Below the pieces are notes generated by a model. That model had not been told where the DNA came from, did not search any database, and saw only the letters and a list, made by a program, of their open reading frames with translations. A stretch of DNA of 14,119 nt from Marinilabilia sp964403175 (GTDB taxonomy: Bacteria > Bacteroidota > Bacteroidia > Bacteroidales > Marinilabiliaceae), in NCBI GenBank assembly GCA_964403175.1, contig CAYOFH010000086.1, positions 1-14,119 on the forward strand, read 5' to 3'. Positions 7,064 to 14,071 of the stretch are shown piece after piece. How positions within the stretch are numbered: the first letter of the stretch is position 1; each line of letters starts with the position of its first letter. The translations under genes and the position numbers were made by a program.

Positions 7064-7114
7064 CACTGAAAGCAGATCGCTTTTGTGTTGATTATTGAAA
7101 ATATTTTGTCATAC

Positions 7115-8902
7115 ATGGATCATATAAGAAATTTTTGCATTATTGCCCACATCGATCATGGTAAGAGCACGTTGGCAGATAGATTGTTGGAGCGCACCAA
7201 AACCGTTACTGACAGGGAGTTGCTGGAGCAAACACTAGACAGTATGGATCTTGAGAGGGAGCGTGGTATTACGATAAAAAGTCATGCGATCCAAATGCAA
7301 TATCCCAAAAATGATCAGATTTTTACTCTTAACCTGATTGATACTCCAGGGCACGTTGATTTCTCTTATGAAGTATCCCGTTCTATTGCTGCCTGTGAGG
7401 GAGCATTGCTGATTGTTGATGCAACCCAGGGAATCCAGGCACAGACTATTAGTAACCTCTATCAGGCAGTTGATCATGATCTTACAATTATTCCTGTTCT
7501 CAACAAAATGGATATGGATAGTGCTATGCCCGAAGAGGTAGAAGATCAGATTATTGATCTTATCGGGTGCGACAGAAGTGAGATAATTCGTGCAAGTGGT
7601 AAAACCGGAATGGGAGCTGATGATATACTGGAAGCCATTGTTAACCGGATAGCTCCTCCGGTGGGTGATCCCAAAGCTCCTCTTCAGGCCTTGATTTTTG
7701 ATTCTGTGTTTAATAATTTCAGGGGTATTATTGCTTATTTCAAAGTAGTAAACGGAGAAATAAGAAAGGGTGACAAAGTGAAATTTGTCAATACCGGAAA
7801 ACAATATGAAGCAGATGAAATAGGAGTGCTGCGACTGGGAATGGTTCCTCATGAGGTATTGAAAACAGGAGATGTTGGATATATTATTTCCGGCATCAAG
7901 ACCAGTAAGGAGGTAAAAGTGGGAGATACCATCACCCATGTGAACCGGCCTTGTGAGAAGGGTATTTCCGGATTTGAGGAAGTGAAGCCCATGGTTTTTG
8001 CGGGAGTATATCCTATAGATACCGATGACTACGAGGATCTTCGCACAGCTATTGAGAAACTCCAGTTGAATGATGCTTCTCTAACGTTTCAGCCTGAATC
8101 ATCAGTCGCTCTGGGATTTGGTTTTCGTTGTGGATTTCTGGGAATGTTGCATATGGAAATTGTGCAGGAACGGCTGGACAGGGAATTTGATATGGACGTG
8201 ATTACAACGGTTCCCAATGTGCCCTACAAGGTACATACCAGGCAAGGCGAAATTGTGGAAGTACATAATCCCTCCGGATTGCCCGAACCTACAATGATTG
8301 ATCATGTGGAGGAGCCTTTTATCAGGGCACAGATTATTACCCAGTCCGGGTTTATTGGACCGATTATGAGTCTCTGCCTGAATAAACGAGGAGAGCTTGT
8401 TAATCAACACTATCTTACATCTGATCGTGTAGAGTTGAGCTATGATATGCCTCTGGCTGAGATTGTTTTTGATTTCTATGATAAACTTAAAAGTATCTCA
8501 AAGGGGTATGCCTCTTTTGATTATCATACAACTGGATATCGCACATCCAAACTAGTTCGGCTTGACATTCTATTGAACGGAGAGCCCGTGGATGCACTTT
8601 CTACGCTTACACATTTTGATAACGCTTATTCTTTTGGGCGAAGGATGTGTGAAAAGTTGAAAGAGCTGATTCCTCGGCAGCAATTTGATGTTGCTATTCA
8701 GGCGGCTATTGGTGCTAAAATTATAGCCAGAGAAACGGTTAAGGCATTGAGGAAAGATGTTACAGCCAAATGTTATGGTGGAGATATCAGCCGTAAGCGG
8801 AAATTGCTTGAGAAACAGAAAAAAGGAAAAAAACGAATGAAGCAGGTAGGTAACGTGGAGATCCCGCAAAAAGCCTTCTTGTCTGTCCTCAAACTGGATT
8901 AA
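7115..8902 (+). CDS. lepA: Elongation factor 4 (LepA GTPase)
   Basis: LepA is a ribosome-associated translational GTPase related to EF-G, implicated in back-translocation and in initiation or ribosome maturation. The 595-aa product carries G1 AHIDHGKST (11-19), G2 RGIT (50-53), G3 DTPGH (76-80) and G4 NKMD (130-133), then EF-G-like domains and the LepA-specific C-terminal domain, which includes GGDISRKRKLLEKQKKGKKR. I chose the ATG at 7115 because MDHIRNFCIIAHIDHGKS matches the family N-terminus; an upstream in-frame GTG at 7085 would add ten residues without resemblance. The gene is monocistronic: promoters lie upstream and a strong terminator 23 nt after the stop. No anomalies. Confidence 0.97.
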   Translation: MDHIRNFCIIAHIDHGKSTLADRLLERTKTVTDRELLEQTLDSMDLERERGITIKSHAIQMQYPKNDQIFTLNLIDTPGHVDFSYEVSRSIAACEGALLIVDATQGIQAQTISNLYQAVDHDLTIIPVLNKMDMDSAMPEEVEDQIIDLIGCDRSEIIRASGKTGMGADDILEAIVNRIAPPVGDPKAPLQALIFDSVFNNFRGIIAYFKVVNGEIRKGDKVKFVNTGKQYEADEIGVLRLGMVPHEVLKTGDVGYIISGIKTSKEVKVGDTITHVNRPCEKGISGFEEVKPMVFAGVYPIDTDDYEDLRTAIEKLQLNDASLTFQPESSVALGFGFRCGFLGMLHMEIVQERLDREFDMDVITTVPNVPYKVHTRQGEIVEVHNPSGLPEPTMIDHVEEPFIRAQIITQSGFIGPIMSLCLNKRGELVNQHYLTSDRVELSYDMPLAEIVFDFYDKLKSISKGYASFDYHTTGYRTSKLVRLDILLNGEPVDALSTLTHFDNAYSFGRRMCEKLKELIPRQQFDVAIQAAIGAKIIARETVKALRKDVTAKCYGGDISRKRKLLEKQKKGKKRMKQVGNVEIPQKAFLSVLKLD

Positions 8903-8917
8903 ATATTCTAATCATAT

Positions 8918-8957
8918 AAAAAAAACCGGCCAGTTTTTCATTGGCCGGTTTTTTTTT
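8918..8957. terminator. Bidirectional terminator after lepA
   Basis: CCGGCCA (8926-8932) pairs perfectly with TGGCCGG (8942-8948), with a 9-nt loop. The flanking A-run (8918-8925) and T-run (8949-8957) extend the stem and supply a U-tract on either strand. It ends lepA and can back up termination of the minus-strand two-component operon. Confidence 0.92.
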
Positions 8958-9123
8958 ATGCTGTATTGATGTAGATCCGTTATTATTTGCAATATTTTAT
9001 GAGTCAATTGGTTGAATTCAATAAAGTGTTTTGTAAAAGTGCCCCATAACTGCAAGATACAATCAAATCAGAATTCAGAACTCAAAAAACTTAAAACACG
9101 GAAGCCGGAATTCAAAACGTTAA

Positions 9124-9151
9124 AGTCCCCCAGAAGAAAATTTCGGGGGCT
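9124..9151. other. GC-rich stem-loop downstream of the two-component operon
   Basis: AGTCCCCC (9124-9131) and GGGGGCT (9145-9151) pair over 5 G-C pairs, extendable by AG/CT across a one-base bulge, around a 13-nt loop. On the minus strand it is followed only by a weak T tract (ACTTTAACGTTTTG). It may be a weak terminator or 3'-end structure for the operon. Confidence 0.4.
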
Positions 9152-9164
9152 TATACTAAAATAC

Positions 9165-9198
9165 CCGGTCCGAAATACACTTTTGTGCACCGAACCGG
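9165..9198 (-). other. Imperfect hairpin just after the response regulator gene
   Basis: Read on the minus strand, CCGGTTCGG pairs with the distal TTCGGACCGG (nine pairs including G-T wobbles), with weaker inner pairing around an AAAA loop. It starts 33 nt after the stop codon. No T-run follows, so it may stabilise the 3' end rather than terminate. Confidence 0.35.
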
Positions 9199-9230
9199 TT
9201 ATTTTTTGAAATATCCTGACCAGGAGAATT

Positions 9231-9914
9231 TTAGAGTACGAGTTTGTATCCTTTACCGTGGACGTTAATAATTTCCACAGCTGGCTCATCTTTCAGATGT
9301 TTTCTTAGCTTGGTAATGTAAACATCCATGCTCCGGGCATTGAAGTAGTTGTCGTCCACCCATATGGTCTTTAGAGCAAAATTACGCTCCAAAACCTTAT
9401 TGGCGTTGTTGCAAAGCAGCTTAAGCAATTCAGATTCTTTGGTAGTAAGTTTTACAACTTTGTCACCATCAATGAGTTGTTGCTTTTGGGTGTCGAACTT
9501 GTATTTTCCAAGCTGGAATACTTCCTGATTGGCCAGCCCCCCTTTGGTGCGCCTTAATATGGCTTCAATGCGGAATAAAAGCTCTTCCATGCTGAATGGC
9601 TTGGCAATGTAATCGTCAGCTCCGATTTTAAATCCCTGAAAAATATCTTCTTTCATCGATTTGGCGGTAAGGAAGATGATTGGGACTTCGGTATTGACCA
9701 TTCTGATCTCTTTGGCCAATGTAAAACCGTCTTTTTTGGGCATCATCACATCAAAAATACAAACGTCGTATTTTTTGTTCATGAAAGCCTCATAACCCTG
9801 CTCGCCATCGGGCATAAGGTCGGTTTCGTAGCCTTTTGCCTGCAGATATTCGCGAAGCAGCATACCTAAGTTCTCGTCGTCTTCGGTCAGGAGAATTTTA
9901 TATTCTTTTTCCAT
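9231..9914 (-). CDS. rprY: OmpR-family response regulator, RprY-like
   Basis: This DNA-binding regulator of 227 aa is phosphorylated by its partner kinase. The receiver domain (about 5-120) has the acidic pair Asp12-Asp13, phosphoacceptor Asp55 in IFDVMMP, Thr83 (FLTAK) and Lys105 (AKPF), all required residues. The winged-helix domain (about 133-227) shows the OmpR/PhoB pattern LTTKESELLKLL, the SMDVYITKLRKHL recognition helix and the final NVHGKGYKL hairpin. It overlaps the histidine kinase gene by 28 nt and is translated from the same message. The name follows the RprX/RprY pair of Bacteroides; that orthology is inferred from arrangement and motif similarity. The targets are unknown. Confidence 0.93.
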   Translation of the reverse strand: MEKEYKILLTEDDENLGMLLREYLQAKGYETDLMPDGEQGYEAFMNKKYDVCIFDVMMPKKDGFTLAKEIRMVNTEVPIIFLTAKSMKEDIFQGFKIGADDYIAKPFSMEELLFRIEAILRRTKGGLANQEVFQLGKYKFDTQKQQLIDGDKVVKLTTKESELLKLLCNNANKVLERNFALKTIWVDDNYFNARSMDVYITKLRKHLKDEPAVEIINVHGKGYKLVL

Positions 9915-11488
9915 TCCTTGGTACTTTTAAAAGGTAAAAATATTTCAAATTTAGTTCCTATATTCAATTCACTTTCAACATTTATGGTTCCTCCGTGATC
10001 TTCCACAATTTTTTTCACATAGGCCAGACCCAGACCAAAACCTTTAACGTTATGTATGTTTCCGGTAGGTACCCGATAAAACTTCTCAAAGATACGTTTT
10101 AAATTGTCTTTTGAAATACCTAATCCATTATCTTGTATCGATATTACGATGCCACCCTTAGGGCGATTCCATGTTTTGACATGAAAAACAGGCTTCCCGC
10201 GCCGGTATTTTAGAGCATTATCCAGCAAATTGTGAATAACATTCGTAAAATGAACTTCATCCACGTAAGCAGTAGGGTTTTTGGCATCCAGCTTTTCAAT
10301 GATCTGACCGTCTTTGTTCTCAACCTTCAGTTTAAAATTATTGGTAACTTTCCCGATAAGTTCGTTTATGTTTACCTTTTTAATCTTTAAACTTCCACTT
10401 CCTTTTTCAAAGATAGCCATTTGCAGGACTTTTTCAACCTGAAATCCAAGTCTTTTACTTTCTTCTTGTATAACACTTGATATATGTTTCAGACTATTAG
10501 GGCTTTTCGCTACTGAAGCGTCTTTTAACATTTGTGAAGCCAACGATATTGTGGATATCGGGGTCTTAAATTCATGCGTCATGTTGTTGATGAAATCGTT
10601 TTTAATTTCATCAAGGCGTTTTTGCCTGACAATAATAATAATCGTAAGAATAGAAGCCAGAACCATGATGATCGTAAAAACAGCACTGGGCAATACCATT
10701 CCCATCGATTCCATGATGTAATTCGGGCGCTCGGGGAAATATAACTGAATGTGATTTGCCTTGGCGTGTAAGTCGTTCGGGAATAAATATTTTTGATACA
10801 TGACATTGGCGTCCTTTTCATCGAATCCTGCTGTGGAGATAACTCTGTTGCCCCTGGAATCCACAATTGAGAATTCGTAAGGGAGTTTAATGCCCCGTTC
10901 TTCAAATTCTTTCAGAAGGAATACATCCACCAATTCTCTGTCTACCCGCTGACCAATTGGAACATCATCAAAAAGATCTTTGAGCAATCTTCTACGCTGT
11001 TCTTCCATTTTATTTCGAACCTGATGTTGAATATTGTTGTATGCAGTGGCCAGTGGATCCATCCGCTCCGATTTGTTATAAATCATAGGGGTGGTTTCCT
11101 TGTAAGAGAATACCAGAGAATCCTTTTTATAAGTCGAAAACTCTGTGTCCATATGTGATCCCTGGATAAAGAAATCGAAAGTGATATCCATTTGAGGAAT
11201 TTCCTCCGATTGACCGGAATTGTTTTTTCCGGAGAAATACTTGTTTTCCCGGCGCAGATTTTCCGGAAGTTTATTAATGGGGTTGAGTTTTAGTTGTGCC
11301 CCCAATCGTGAGGTCTCGTTAATTTCAAGTCGTGAGATGACCTGATCCATTGTCTGCCTGACTGTTTGGTCAAAATGCTCCTCTTTTATTTTTGTTGCGT
11401 TCTTGATCCACAGGGTTTGAATGTAAATCAACCCGGAAAGTGTGAACGCAATAATGATGGTTAATACCCAAATAAATTTCCTGCTCAT
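9887..11488 (-). CDS. rprX: Membrane sensor histidine kinase, RprX-like
   Basis: This 533-aa inner-membrane kinase senses a signal through a large periplasmic part and phosphorylates the adjacent regulator. Transmembrane segments lie at about 5-27 and 263-288, enclosing a periplasmic region of about 235 residues with no domain I can name. The cytoplasmic part has the H-box NNMTHEFKTP with His305, an N-box with Asn424 (LLDNALKY), G1 DNGLGI (453-458) and G2 GFGLGL (483-488). There is no recognisable HAMP domain; TM2 leads almost directly into the H-box. Its last 28 nt overlap the response regulator gene. The gene-free 546 nt upstream contains candidate regulatory repeats. A TATTTTTG box (11500-11493 on the minus strand) ends only 4 nt before the ATG and would imply a leaderless mRNA if real. 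Confidence 0.93.
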   Translation of the reverse strand: MSRKFIWVLTIIIAFTLSGLIYIQTLWIKNATKIKEEHFDQTVRQTMDQVISRLEINETSRLGAQLKLNPINKLPENLRRENKYFSGKNNSGQSEEIPQMDITFDFFIQGSHMDTEFSTYKKDSLVFSYKETTPMIYNKSERMDPLATAYNNIQHQVRNKMEEQRRRLLKDLFDDVPIGQRVDRELVDVFLLKEFEERGIKLPYEFSIVDSRGNRVISTAGFDEKDANVMYQKYLFPNDLHAKANHIQLYFPERPNYIMESMGMVLPSAVFTIIMVLASILTIIIIVRQKRLDEIKNDFINNMTHEFKTPISTISLASQMLKDASVAKSPNSLKHISSVIQEESKRLGFQVEKVLQMAIFEKGSGSLKIKKVNINELIGKVTNNFKLKVENKDGQIIEKLDAKNPTAYVDEVHFTNVIHNLLDNALKYRRGKPVFHVKTWNRPKGGIVISIQDNGLGISKDNLKRIFEKFYRVPTGNIHNVKGFGLGLAYVKKIVEDHGGTINVESELNIGTKFEIFLPFKSTKEWKKNIKFS

Positions 11489-11526
11489 GCTACAAAAATA
11501 ACGGGTTGTTTGGGATTATCCTTTTG

Positions 11527-11542
11527 ATTAACAAAAATTAAC
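11527..11542. promoter_or_regulatory. ATTAAC direct repeat, possible OmpR-family binding site
   Basis: ATTAAC occurs at 11527-11532 and 11537-11542, spaced exactly 10 bp (one helical turn), 39-54 bp upstream of the kinase ATG. A third, inverted copy (GTTAAT) is at 11561-11566. OmpR/PhoB-family regulators bind such tandem half-sites, and the element resembles the TTAACA boxes of PhoP in Bacillus. Autoregulation by the downstream regulator is an inference. Confidence 0.35.
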
Positions 11543-11567
11543 TCTATGCGTTGATTTTCAGTTAATA

Positions 11568-11607
11568 AAGGTTTTTTTAAAAGTAAATAAAACCTTAATT
11601 TATTTAC
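11568..11607. repeat. Overlapping inverted repeats upstream of the two-component operon
   Basis: GTAAATAAA (11583-11591) and TTTATTTAC (11599-11607) form a perfect 9-bp repeat with a 7-nt spacer. AAGGTTTT (11568-11575) and AAAACCTT (11589-11596) form an 8-bp repeat that overlaps it, so the two could not fold together. A third, ACAGAT (11606-11611) / ATCTGT (11630-11635), follows. AT-richness raises the chance background. Confidence 0.4.
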
Positions 11608-11822
11608 AGATTTTTTTTAGAAATCTTCGATCTGTGATGGTCAAATATCAGGAAATACATTTAATTGCAATAATCAATTTCTGAAAAAAGATTATTGACA
11701 ACGATTCTATTTCGCGGATAGTTGTACATCTTAATGAGTTATCCGTTAATTTATTAAATTACAATTAATTTCTTAAGGTCGAATGAACCTCGCAATTCTT
11801 TATACATACACTTCTGTGCAGG

Positions 11823-11876
11823 TTTCTTTGTAAACAAAGAGGCTGCTTGGCTATGCCGCTTTGCCTCTCAAAGAAA
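11823..11876. repeat. Compound hairpin, possible REP-like element
   Basis: TTTCTTTG (11823-11830) pairs with CAAAGAAA (11869-11876). Nested inside, AGAGGC (11838-11843) pairs with GCCTCT (11863-11868), and GGC-TAT-GCC forms the tip. The left arm has a 7-nt bulge (11831-11837), and 5-nt loops face each other near the tip. A second hairpin, AAGGAG (11881-11886) / CTCCTT (11896-11901), adjoins it. Such nested palindromes are typical of REP/BIME-type intergenic repeats or structured RNAs. No T-run follows. Confidence 0.5.
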
Positions 11877-11953
11877 GCCGAAGGAGAAATAAAAGCTCCT
11901 TGCTCGTTTCATACATCGATAAATTATTGTTTTTGCCTGATTCTTGTGTTTTG

Positions 11954-11982
11954 GAAACATCTGAAATCTGAAACATCTGAAA
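11954..11982. repeat. Short tandem repeat, 16-bp period
   Basis: GAAACATCTGAAA occurs at 11954-11966 and again at 11970-11982, separated by TCT, giving nearly two copies of a 16-bp unit. It lies between rnc and the compound hairpin. It may be a slippage product with no function. Confidence 0.6.
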
Positions 11983-12034
11983 ATTTGATATGGTAGTTTA
12001 TTTTGGGATTTAAAGTATAGTAAAAAGTTTCCTC

Positions 12035-12781
12035 TTAACAGGGAGAATAATTTTGATACTCAACGTTTTCTAACGCCTCGTTGGCTGCTTTTTGTTCTGC
12101 CTCTTTTTTTGAGTTTCCCGTTCCCTGACCGGAAACCTGATCCCGCACTATAGCCTTGGCGAAGAATACAGGCCCGTTTTCTTCTGTGACCGGATACTCT
12201 TCCGTGATGAAATGGATCGGGCATTTATGCTTTTGCCCCCATTCTATTAATATTGATTTGTAGTTTGTGTCGTTTTCCACAATTTCTTTGAGATCCAGAT
12301 ACTGGGTAAGAATACGGTTTCGTACAAATTTCCGGGTGCTTTCATAACCTTTATCGAGAAATATAGCACCAATTATTGCTTCCAGTGCATCTCCCAGTAT
12401 GTGTGTTTGTGAAATGTCTCCGGGAGGATGAAATTTTATCCAATTCTGCAACCCCATATTCAGTGCAATCTGGTTCAGGTTTACCCTGCTGACAATCCGG
12501 GACCGTGTTTTGGTAAGGAAACCTTCGTCTTCATTGGGATAAAGCAGGAATAATTCCTGCGCAACGATGGCACCCAGAATGGCATCGCCAAGATATTCCA
12601 GGCGTTCGTTATTGTATGGTTCGCTGGATTTTTTTCTTCTTAAAACCGATTTATGGACCAGTGCCTGCCGGTATAAATCTGTTTTGCCGGGGCGTATGCC
12701 GGTGGTAGAATTTATAAATCCATAAAACTTTCTTCCCTTTCTGGAAAAAAGTTTTATGGATTTGAAAAGCGGTATGAACAC
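12035..12781 (-). CDS. rnc: Ribonuclease III
   Basis: RNase III cleaves double-stranded RNA in rRNA precursor processing and mRNA turnover. The 248-aa product holds the signature NERLEYLGDAILG (58-70) with Glu59, Glu62 and Asp66, and the second metal-binding set Asp131 and Glu134 in LGDALEAIIGA, so the catalytic site is complete. A double-stranded RNA-binding domain occupies about 172-240 and ends in the typical NSKKEAEQKAANEAL helix. The only start near the right length is GTG at 12781; there is no ATG in frame close by, and the 40-residue lead before the QALVHKS motif is usual in this phylum. It lies 3 nt after the fabF stop, so translational coupling is likely. A weak hairpin overlaps the stop and is followed by ACTTTTTA, perhaps a poor terminator. 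Confidence 0.95.
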   Translation of the reverse strand: MFIPLFKSIKLFSRKGRKFYGFINSTTGIRPGKTDLYRQALVHKSVLRRKKSSEPYNNERLEYLGDAILGAIVAQELFLLYPNEDEGFLTKTRSRIVSRVNLNQIALNMGLQNWIKFHPPGDISQTHILGDALEAIIGAIFLDKGYESTRKFVRNRILTQYLDLKEIVENDTNYKSILIEWGQKHKCPIHFITEEYPVTEENGPVFFAKAIVRDQVSGQGTGNSKKEAEQKAANEALENVEYQNYSPC

Positions 12782-12784
12782 AAC

Positions 12785-14035
12785 TTAATCTAATGCTTTG
12801 AATACCACACATGCGTTGTGACCTCCGAAGCCGAAAGTATTCGACATAGCCACTTTTATTTCTCTTTTCTGTGCCTTGTTGGGCGTCAGATTGAGTTTGG
12901 GATCAATTTCAGGATCAAGCTCAAATTGATTAATGGTCGGAGGTACAATGCTGTTTTTCATCGCAAGAATCGATGCAATTGCTTCAATAGCACCGGTTGC
13001 TCCCAGAAGGTGTCCGGTCATCGATTTTGTGGCGCTGATATTCAGCTTATACGCGTGATCTCCGAAAAGCCTTTGAATGGCTAATGGTTCAGCGATGTCT
13101 CCCAATGGGGTGGATGTCCCGTGAACATTGATGTAATCAACCTCTTCGAGTTTGATATTTCCATCCTTAAGTGCACTTTCCATTACTCTCTGAGCTCCTT
13201 TTCCTTCGGGATGAGGAGCTGTTATATGGTGAGCATCGGCAGTCATGCCGCTACCTACCAGTTCGCAATAGATTTTTGCACCGCGTTTCACGGCATGTTC
13301 GTATTCCTCAATTACCAGGGCACCAGCGCCTTCACCCATAACGAAGCCATCGCGGCCTTTGTCGAATGGTCGTGAAGCGGTGGCAGGATCATCATTTCGT
13401 GTAGAAATTGCCTGCATGGCATTAAATCCACCTACACCTGCTTCATTAATAGCAGCTTCCGATCCACCTGTGATAAACATTTCTGCTTTTCCCAGTCGAA
13501 TGAGATCAAAAGCACTACCAATGGCATGCGATGCAGAGGCACAAGCCGATACTGTTCCGTAGTTGGGACCGCGAAATCCGTATTTCATGGAAATATGACC
13601 TGCTGCAATGTCAGAGATCATTTTCGGTATGAAAAAAGGATTGAAACGCGGAACTTCGTTGTTTTTAACGAATCCACGGGTTTCGTCGAGGAAAGTAATG
13701 ATGCCTCCAATACCTGCACCCCAGATGACGCCTGCCATATCCTGGTCTATGGTCCGGGGGTCAATACCTGCATCCTGATAAGCCTGCTCAGCTGCAATTA
13801 CTGCAAACTGAGCAAACAAATCCATTTTTCTTGCCTCTTTACGATCGAAGTAATCGGTTGCTTCGTAGTCTTTTACCTCGCAAGCAAATTGTGTCTTAAA
13901 TGGGGTGGCGTCAAATCGAGTAATGGGTGCAGCACCACTTACTCCTTGAACCAGGTTGTTCCAATACTCATCGATTGTTTTCCCAATCGGGGTAATGGCG
14001 CCCATCCCTGTAACTACTACTCTTTTTAACTCCAT
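12785..14035 (-). CDS. fabF: Beta-ketoacyl-ACP synthase II
   Basis: FabF condenses malonyl-ACP with acyl-ACP in fatty-acid chain elongation in the cytoplasm. The 416-aa product is of usual length and shows the complete Cys-His-His triad: Cys165 in VSACASASHAIG, His305 in NVHGTSTPLGD and His342 in SMTGHLLGATG, plus Lys337. The N-terminal VVVTGMGAITPIG and C-terminal SNTFGFGGHNACVVF blocks are typical. The gene is 36 nt downstream of acpP and 3 nt upstream of rnc, the acpP-fabF-rnc order common in Bacteroidota and other bacteria. The ATG at 14035 gives the family N-terminus. FabF (rather than FabB) is favoured by length and by the acpP neighbour. Confidence 0.97.
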   Translation of the reverse strand: MELKRVVVTGMGAITPIGKTIDEYWNNLVQGVSGAAPITRFDATPFKTQFACEVKDYEATDYFDRKEARKMDLFAQFAVIAAEQAYQDAGIDPRTIDQDMAGVIWGAGIGGIITFLDETRGFVKNNEVPRFNPFFIPKMISDIAAGHISMKYGFRGPNYGTVSACASASHAIGSAFDLIRLGKAEMFITGGSEAAINEAGVGGFNAMQAISTRNDDPATASRPFDKGRDGFVMGEGAGALVIEEYEHAVKRGAKIYCELVGSGMTADAHHITAPHPEGKGAQRVMESALKDGNIKLEEVDYINVHGTSTPLGDIAEPLAIQRLFGDHAYKLNISATKSMTGHLLGATGAIEAIASILAMKNSIVPPTINQFELDPEIDPKLNLTPNKAQKREIKVAMSNTFGFGGHNACVVFKALD

Positions 14036-14071
14036 AGCTGCTTTTAAAGTATAACTCTACTTTTTGACTGA

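Larger units (their letters stand above)
6719..7114. other. Divergent intergenic region between epimerase and lepA
   Basis: This AT-rich 396-nt stretch holds no credible gene. The side facing the epimerase has no clear TAnnTTTG box on the minus strand. It contains an inverted repeat at 6893-6944 with a 14-bp-period direct repeat in its loop, and two near-identical -7 boxes facing lepA (7007-7014 and 7056-7063). Confidence 0.6.
8958..9230. other. Intergenic region between lepA and the response regulator gene
   Basis: A 65-codon plus-strand frame at 9012-9209 has no family resemblance and is rich in Lys and Ser, as expected of chance AT-rich frames, so I do not call it. GAATTCA occurs three times (9014-9020, 9071-9077, 9108-9114). 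Two GC-rich hairpins lie close to the response regulator stop (listed separately). Confidence 0.5.
11489..12034. other. Large repeat-rich intergenic region between rnc and the histidine kinase gene
   Basis: No gene or RNA family is recognised in these 546 nt. The half nearer the kinase (11489-11700) is very AT-rich and holds an ATTAAC direct repeat and several overlapping inverted repeats. The half nearer rnc holds a GC-richer compound hairpin with an adjoining small hairpin (11823-11901) and a 16-bp-period tandem repeat (11954-11982). I found no convincing promoter for either strand. Confidence 0.6.

Noticed and set aside
7235..7939. Long minus-strand frame of 234 codons inside lepA
   Set aside because: It is a shadow of the lepA coding sequence with no family features.
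9014..9114. Three GAATTCA copies within 100 bp
   Set aside because: Irregular spacing (57 and 37 bp) and no extended similarity between copies; not evidence of a site array.
9012..9209. Plus-strand frame of 65 codons between lepA and the response regulator gene
   Set aside because: It is Lys/Ser-rich with no recognisable motif and spans two hairpins and repeated GAATTCA sites; chance is the better explanation.
11493..11500. TATTTTTG -7 box directly before the kinase start (minus strand)
   Set aside because: It would need a leaderless mRNA, has no -33 partner at 19-21 nt, and such boxes arise easily in this AT-rich stretch.
12020..12045. Terminator after rnc
   Set aside because: The stem over the stop codon is only a few base pairs and the following ACTTTTTA tract is weak, so it is mentioned only in the rnc entry.
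13526..14029. Plus-strand frame of 167 codons inside fabF
   Set aside because: It is antisense to a clear fabF and has the Cys/Ser-rich composition typical of shadow frames.
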